Shown piece by piece: positions 58,440 through 64,000 of a stretch of 64,000 nucleotides of DNA. The notes below the pieces were generated by a model. It did not search any database. It saw nothing but the letters and a program-made list of their open reading frames with translations, and was not told the DNA's origin. This DNA is from Pisaster brevispinus. Its lineage: Eukaryota; Echinodermata; Asteroidea; Forcipulatida; Asteriidae. The stretch spans positions 17,981,705 through 18,045,704 of the forward strand of contig JAMKCF010000013.1 in NCBI GenBank assembly GCA_023634235.1. The letters run 5' to 3'. Made by a program: the position numbers and the translations under genes. Numbering within the stretch: position 1 is the first letter of the stretch; every line of letters begins with the position of its first letter.

Positions 58440-60914
58440 TTATTGATTGATTGATTAATTCTTTTGAATTATTTATTTATTTTGTCTTATATAGGTCATA
58501 AAGACGCAATAAGATACGCAATAAAAGCCTTTAATCAATAACAACAGTAAAAAATAAGTTGAATGAGTTAAATATTTCACAACGTCAATGCTTGCAGTTG
58601 ATATGGTTTGAATGTCGGAATCAAGCTTTGATACTATTGTTGTCTAATCTGGTACTCTGGTGCGTTCCATACATGCTTCATGTCCAAACATGAACTGTAC
58701 ATGGAAAATACTTCCTACAATTCTATTGTAATAATGGCTGATATTCTGGTTTTCCTGAAATACAAACCCCTGCAGTGTTTGAAATACTCCCGCGCAAACA
58801 CTAACATTCTAGTTTGACGCCAATATTTGACAAACTGAAAGTAATATGGACTCAGAATGAACACGCATCCGAACCACGTGTCTGTTCAAATATTAGCTGA
58901 TCAGCCAGAGTGTGTAAATAATTTATTTGTATATTATTTTTAAAGAATATAAACTAAAAAAAAACAATAAGAAATGTAAAGAGTAGGATTTTTTTCACTT
59001 TACCTGAACATGTCTAAGTTCTTCGATATCAATTTCCATTTTGTGGATAGTAGTATGCGATGATAAAAGACAGCCAGGTGGTCTACAGGTGTTTGTAGTG
59101 ACTGGAACTGAACGTATTCTGAGCTGTTCCTAGATAGAGGACAACAATAATGACAAAATCAAACACATGATTTACACTATAAACTTAATTACATTTGGAA
59201 GTTGTTTTGTGCTTGTTTTTTTTTTGCACAACAAATCAGCATGATGCTTAATTCTAAGACACCTTAGCTCGTTCGTGCTTAAGAAATATTAATATTCATG
59301 ATGTGTTTGTCAATTGAAAGGTAGCAAGTATAACAGGTTCATTTTTAACTGCAAATGTATATGTTTTGTTATTTTATCAATTTACAGCTTAAAATTATAA
59401 ATCAAATCAAAACATTGCTATTAAAATAGTTTTTAAAGCATCACAATTTTGAATTGGCTTTTTCTCCCCAAAATTGTGAAAAACATGCTCCATGTACAAA
59501 TAAATCTCATTTTGCAAGGCTTACAATTTTAAAATGAATGAACTCCAGTTATTTGTTAACAATATAATGCACATTCATGTCGTGGTTATATAAATACACA
59601 CAACACTAAACAAGGAAGACGATTCATGTTAGGAACAAATAACAAATTTTTCTCTTCCTCTTCGCCGGCTTGTTTTGAGCAACGAGGGATACAGAAATAC
59701 CCCTCGATCAATAGATTCCTTCGGCAGATTTTCCAATAATAAAGCATTCATTGTCAATAAACGGTGTGCGTATTTCTCTTCAATATTAGGCCTATGATGC
59801 AATACAGTTGTGGGGTAAAAAATGGGGCAAATTGTTTCAATAGTTCATTTTATCGCATAAGCAATAAAATACATTATTCGGCGCAGATACCCCAAGTCCC
59901 TCATTTCTTTATCCTCCTTCTGTCACCCGGTTGTTGTAGAATGTTGTTAGTTATACACGCCTTGGCGACGACCCAGTAGGGGACAAGAGCCAAAAAGGCC
60001 AACTTCCTCTTTCCCGGGCTGCAGGGCTGACCTTTATGCAAATTACTTGTGGTAGTCTTGGACCAATTAGATTGGAATGTGGATCAAGCAAAAGTGCGGT
60101 TGGATTCACGCAAAAGCGGGAAGAATCATTTGGGTGCAGCTATCATTGCTTGTTGACATGCCCATTGTTTCGTTTTCTTTTAGGTAACATTTGATTTTGC
60201 TAAACTGGTCATCCACCAATGTCTATTTGGTAATAAAAACAGTTTGAGCTGTGCAAAAAAGTCAATCAGTTGTTTTGGTTTATCTTATTGGGGTCGTCTG
60301 AGAATAACAATAGGGGAGATCAATTAAGATAGTTTGAAATGTTTTTAAAAGTGCACCAGTTTCCTACTTTGTTCTTGCAGCAATATGTTAAGGGGGAAAG
60401 CGGCATGATTTTAACATTTTGAAAACAAATTCAAGAAAAGTTGCTATATACATGCCTTTTTTATTAACAGAGAAAATGAAACACTGCAAATAGAAATGAA
60501 CTTTTTTTATATACACAGAGTATACAGATTGGAGCAAAAATAAATGTAAGCTAATTTATGTACACTGTTCTTTTTCTAGTCGTAGCGTACTTGCGGTTTC
60601 CATGGTTTGTTTAACATGCTCTTTATTTGTTTTAGTTTGTCTGATCAAGCTGGTGCAATCATGTTGTAAAGTCAACACAGCAATGTTATAAATTGTGCAC
60701 AAGTAGGTGGATTAAAAAAGGATCGATAATTTTAAATTGTTTGGACCAACATTTCAAGGCAAATAAGTAAACATTCGTGAGAATCTCATCTTTGATGTTT
60801 TTGTGTGGTATAACGTCTAAGCACAATACGTCAGCAACAGCAGGTAGAAGGAATAGACAAGCTACTTACAGCATGGCGAGGTCCATCCACGGGACCACAG
60901 CAAGGGATTCCATC
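54831..60914 (-). CDS. Gene E: alpha-2,8-sialyltransferase-like (ST8Sia, GT29), 5' end outside window
   Basis: Exons in transcript order: 60914-60870 (45 nt), 59129-59004, 58084-57907, 57351-57239, 56974-56885, 55691-55447 and 55081-54831. All are GT-AG, phase-compatible and free of stops, total 1048 nt. The membrane-anchor exon was not found between 60915 and 64000; by analogy with C and D it should lie further right. Exon 2 has 126 nt as in C and D but differs by many amino acids, whereas the last two exons appear the same as gene D's because they fall in the duplicated block. The stem exon has RKELLKSTNLTG, then GDRLPF where gene D has GDRLPY, and one codon more than D. Motif L, motif S (RNLTRFLSTG), [14 protein letters not shown] and HSMNEE are complete. 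Confidence 0.87.
56370..56828. repeat. TACTCG/TACTTG minisatellite, long allele
   Basis: Same array as 42309-42677, with two extra units of about 45 bp (459 against 369 bp). It shows array-length change since the duplication. Confidence 0.9.
57000..57178. repeat. 89-bp tandem duplication in gene E intron
   Basis: AATCAAAGCGATGAAATTAA to the ACTTGGAGTT region occurs twice at a period of about 89 bp. Genes C and D have a single copy (about 31675 and 42850). It replaces the TGTATTTTTTTGATC segment that C has here. Confidence 0.85.
58391..58438. repeat. (GTTA)n microsatellite
   Basis: About 12 AGTT/GTTA units with one GTGAGTGA interruption, in the intron of gene E between exons 2 and 3 of the visible set. 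Confidence 0.95.
59957..60330. repeat. Dispersed repeat, copy 1 of a local pair
   Basis: Shares with 61735-61950, in the same order, GGCGACGACCCA/GGCGGCGACCCA, GGGCTGCAGGGCTGA, ATAAAAACAGTTTGAGCTGTGC, TCAATCA and GGGGTCGTCTGAGAATAA. No coding capacity. The family is not recognised. Confidence 0.7.
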
Positions 60915-61734
60915 CTGAAAAAATAAAAATTTTAAACAAAATTTACATTTTAAAAATCAACAAATTTTTAAATGTACATTTTGTTTCAAAATAGTTTCAA
61001 AATAAACTCATGGATAAAAAAAAAAAAACATACTGGTTGGCCCAGATTTTTCTTTTTGGTCGTCCTTTGGGTTTTTACTGTAATGAATTGATATGTACTG
61101 ACTTGTAACATTTTCTATTTTGATATTAATTAATGTCTGTAATTGCTTGGCACCTTTGAAAAAATACCACAGTTTTCATTGACAGGTTAAACAAGAAAAA
61201 AAAATAAAAATAAATGAAAACATTAAATAAATAAACTCCCGAGAGAAACCTGGGCTGTCCAGTTTTTTTAAGAACAAATTTATTTCGAGCTCACAAAATA
61301 ATTAAATTTGAGTGCACGAAATGATTTTGTGTGAACCAAATTTAACTCCACAAAATGGTGGACTGTGTGAGTTTACGAAGTAAAAGGAAAACCACACAAT
61401 TTTAAGGCATGTTTGTGTGGATCAGTATATTTCACTTTTACAATAAACGCTTTTTATCGCCCAAAGCAGCCGTCCCAAAGCAAAGTGTCACCCTAACAGT
61501 TAGTACACAGACGATATAGCCTAATGCGTCCTTTAATTCTATTACATTTCTATTGTATGATTCTACTAAATTAATTACAAATGTCAAATACTACCATCAT
61601 ACTGTTATTATGGATACTCTGAAAGGACGTGGAACGTAAATATTGACGTCAATATTTGTTCGGCAAAGACCCTAAGTCAGCTCAGCCGTGATGCCTTTTT
61701 CAAGGCTCAACCTAATTTCTTTAAACAAGCCTGG

Positions 61735-61950
61735 GCGGCGACCCATGAGTAGGAAATACGCCAAAAGGCTATCTGCATATTTTCCGGGCTGCAGGGCTGA
61801 TCTTAATGTAAATTGCTTGTGTGGATCTTAAGCCAAGTGTCAGTTTGGTATAAAAACAGTTTGAGCTGTGCCAAATAGTCAATCAAATGATTTGTTTATC
61901 TTAATGGGGTCGTCTGAGAATAATCATAAGATAAATCAAACGTTGTGCGC
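61735..61950. repeat. Dispersed repeat, copy 2 of a local pair
   Basis: Shorter relative of 59957-60330, outside gene E's visible exons. It is flanked by AATATTGACG..AATATT palindromic words at 61638 and 61957. Confidence 0.7.
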
Positions 61951-62556
61951 AGGTCGTAAATATTGACGCAAATATTCATGACCAGTTATACACAGGCGGC
62001 CAAAAGGGCCAAAACCGAAATTTAAAAAAAACTAACTACTCCATTTTAGAAATCAAACCTTAATGAAAAAAAAATAACAACTAACGATCCGGGCCTCTCT
62101 GATGAGTCGTCATCTATCGGAGATTAACGTGCAATTTTGGGGTGATTTTTTGTTGCTATTACATCACTTTTTTCAACCCTCAAAAACATTTTGGTTGAAT
62201 GGTTATACTCAAAACTAGCAATGTAATAAATAAAAATAAAATAACATCTGGAAACTTGGAAATAGTGCTAGACCTCCCACATCCGGCTCAAAGTGTCAAA
62301 TTGCAAATTTACGCCGTGTCGCGCAAACTGTGTCGCGCAAACCGTGTGGACTGCACTAACAGACCGAAGTTAGGTTATAAATCGGCGAGCCGGAAGCAGA
62401 GTGAGCCTATGAAAATTTCCGTCCGTCTGTCCGTCCGTCCATCCGTCGTGCCGTCCGTCTGCATTCAGTGTGAATGTTAAAGTTGTAGTATGAAGCTTGT
62501 TCAACCTTTAAGCGTGAGTTTTTGGATTCTAAAATCCCCGAGTAATGTCAGTGTAC

Positions 62557-62921
62557 AGTGACAGTCATGTTAATAATAGTGGCTTCTTATATAGCGCTCA
62601 AATCCGTCACTCAGTGACGCTCATGGCGCTTCAACATTATTTCCCCTGGTCACTGGGCCATTTATTTCATTCCTTAAACCATCTCAGCTCCCTTGGGAGT
62701 ATACAGCCTGTGCTGCCAAATATGTAGCGCACTAAGCTAAATCAATCACAAGAACCATCTCTGCCCTCACAGGTACCCATTTACCCCTGGGTGATGAGAA
62801 GCAATTATAGTTAAGTGTCTTGCTCAAGGACACAAGTGTCATGACCGGGATTCGAACCCACACCCTGTTGACTCAGCCACCAGAACTTGAGTCCGATGCT
62901 CTAACCGCTCGGCCACGACAC
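62557..62921 (-). mobile_element. tRNA-Leu-derived SINE with well-preserved head
   Basis: On the minus strand the first 86 nt (62921-62836) form a class II tRNA shape. The acceptor GTGTCGT/ATGACAC pairs over 7 bp with one G-T, and box A contains GGCCGAGCGGTTAGAGC. The anticodon stem TCGGA/TCTGG carries loop CTCAAGT, giving CAA (Leu). There is a long variable arm and a perfect box B, GGTTCGAATCC. The body follows with TCCTTGAGCAAGACACTTAA, GGGTAAATGGGTACC and a tail with AGCGCTATATAAGAAG. This head-body arrangement is typical of echinoderm/deuterostome tRNA-SINEs. Confidence 0.82.
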
Positions 62922-64000
62922 GCTATGTTGTGTGGTTCTCAACCATGATGTTAAGGAAATGTTGATGTTTTGGGCAATACAAAAATGCTAGGCTAAACGT
63001 TGCCCCCTGGATTTTAAAGAGCTAAAGTCAGAGTAAATGATGATGTTTTAAAACCGACATATCACTTTGACTCACCAGGCAATATGCACATATTGCACAG
63101 TCACATTAAGATTAAGAATGAAACTCGGGATTGGTTCACCACTTCCAGATGAGTGACTTGAAATATTGAGATACCTTGAATGTCCATAACTCCATATTGC
63201 AAATATGTATCGATTTGAAACTGAAATCAAATTTTGCCAATGACAAGCATGTTCATATGGAAGAATAATACTCATTAGTATGACACCTGTTCCAGTTGAA
63301 TAAACTAAAACAATGAACACATTGAGTGGCTAAATAAGCAGTCGCTCGTAATCTTTCGATATCCACTTACACAGTCTATTCGCCCAGTACATGTATTAGG
63401 ACAGCAATTTAGCAGCACACGCACTTAGTTGCAAAAACATGAATATTGGATACGTGGATACCACAGATGAAATTCACAGCCTTGACCTTATGTTTCCAAA
63501 TGTTTTGGGTTTAACAAAGAACAAATTGACAAAAGCGAAATTGTACTTGTCAGACATTTCAGTGATTGGGAAAAAAAGGTGCTGATACATCCTGGGCCTC
63601 CTTCGAAGGTACACTACGTACATAAATGGGTCTAATCGAGGGTGGCAATCTTTATGTGGAAGACAAGTTTTCTCTTGTCCACTATAGTATACAGAAATGT
63701 AACATTCAAATTGCCTCCTCAAATTGTGCAGCTGTTTTAATTAGGCCTACGTTTCAAGTACTCCTACAACACCAGATCTCTTACACAAGGAAATAATTAT
63801 AGTTCCTCCTGTATCCAAATGTAATTCAGGAAATTATAAATTTGCTGCTCGTTGATACAAATTGTTCAATGACACACAAACACCCTTTGCCACCACTCTA
63901 GTCTAGTCTATGTGGGCGTATCTGTGAAATATGTTTCCCTCTCAAATGAAGTCATATTCGAGAAAATTGTATCTCTGAACCCCTCAGAATGCAATAGCTG

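Larger units (their letters stand above)
60915..64000. other. 5' side of gene E, no exon recognised
   Basis: Contains the repeat copy at 61735-61950, a GTCCGTC-type microsatellite (62418-62461) and a SINE (62557-62921). Minus-strand frames at 63072-63320 and 63474-63722 do not resemble the anchor exon of genes B-D. The missing first exon of gene E probably lies past 64000. Confidence 0.5.

Noticed and set aside
63072..63320. Hydrophobic minus-strand frame as the missing first exon of gene E
   Set aside because: It does not resemble the anchor exons of B-D and lacks a basic N-terminal tail. It has no donor in the phase needed by the 45-nt exon that I could recognise.

Overview
The window looks like nuclear DNA of a deuterostome invertebrate, most likely an echinoderm and perhaps a sea star. 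The evidence is genes split by short exons with GT-AG introns, AT-rich introns packed with microsatellites, echinoderm-type tRNA-derived SINEs, a Penelope-like element, a LINE tail and a Helitron-like insertion. The species assignment is inference. The gene families and splice structures are read directly from the sequence.

Gene content. One intronless-CDS rhodopsin-family GPCR (3176-4210, minus) sits at the left. The rest of the window is dominated by a cluster of alpha-2,8-sialyltransferase-like (ST8Sia, CAZy GT29) genes, which I assembled exon by exon from splice sites and phase. Gene A (8591-15120, plus) has 8 coding exons and encodes 451 aa. Gene B (21345-28026, minus) has 7 coding exons and encodes 414 aa. 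Copy C (30494-36372, minus) is a pseudogene with two in-frame stops and one missing exon. Gene D (40770-50433, minus) has 8 coding exons and encodes 429 aa. Gene E (54831-60914, minus) has 7 exons visible, and its 5' membrane-anchor exon lies beyond the window. All intact copies predict type II Golgi enzymes with sialyl motifs L, S, III and VS. A and B are convergent. B, C, D and E are head-to-tail on the minus strand.

Architecture of the array. Nearly identical blocks of about 6.9 kb (35990-42840 and 50051-56990) repeat at a 14,061-bp offset. Each block holds exon 1 of one gene copy, the intergenic DNA and the last three exons of the next gene. Within this, C and E share a 453-bp exon 4/intron 3 segment of the same length and apparently the same sequence, while D differs there. 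Copy relationships are therefore mosaic, as expected from recent unequal exchange or gene conversion. In C, the segment that should carry exon 3 is replaced by a 49-bp minisatellite.

Mobile and structured DNA. There is a Penelope-like GIY-YIG fragment with its 3' end. Three 39-nt-class hammerhead-ribozyme-like motifs occur, the best at 45513-45551. A probable Helitron (16084-16676) is inserted between A and T. A LINE reverse-transcriptase tail (minus, about 18985-19500) is present, as are several tRNA-derived SINEs, including one with a complete tRNA-Leu(CAA)-like head. Foldback elements flank the duplicated blocks.

I found no sign of an entirely new type of system. The most notable content is the actively rearranging sialyltransferase array and the hammerhead-like motifs. 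All statements on identity come from reading by eye. No alignment or folding software was run.
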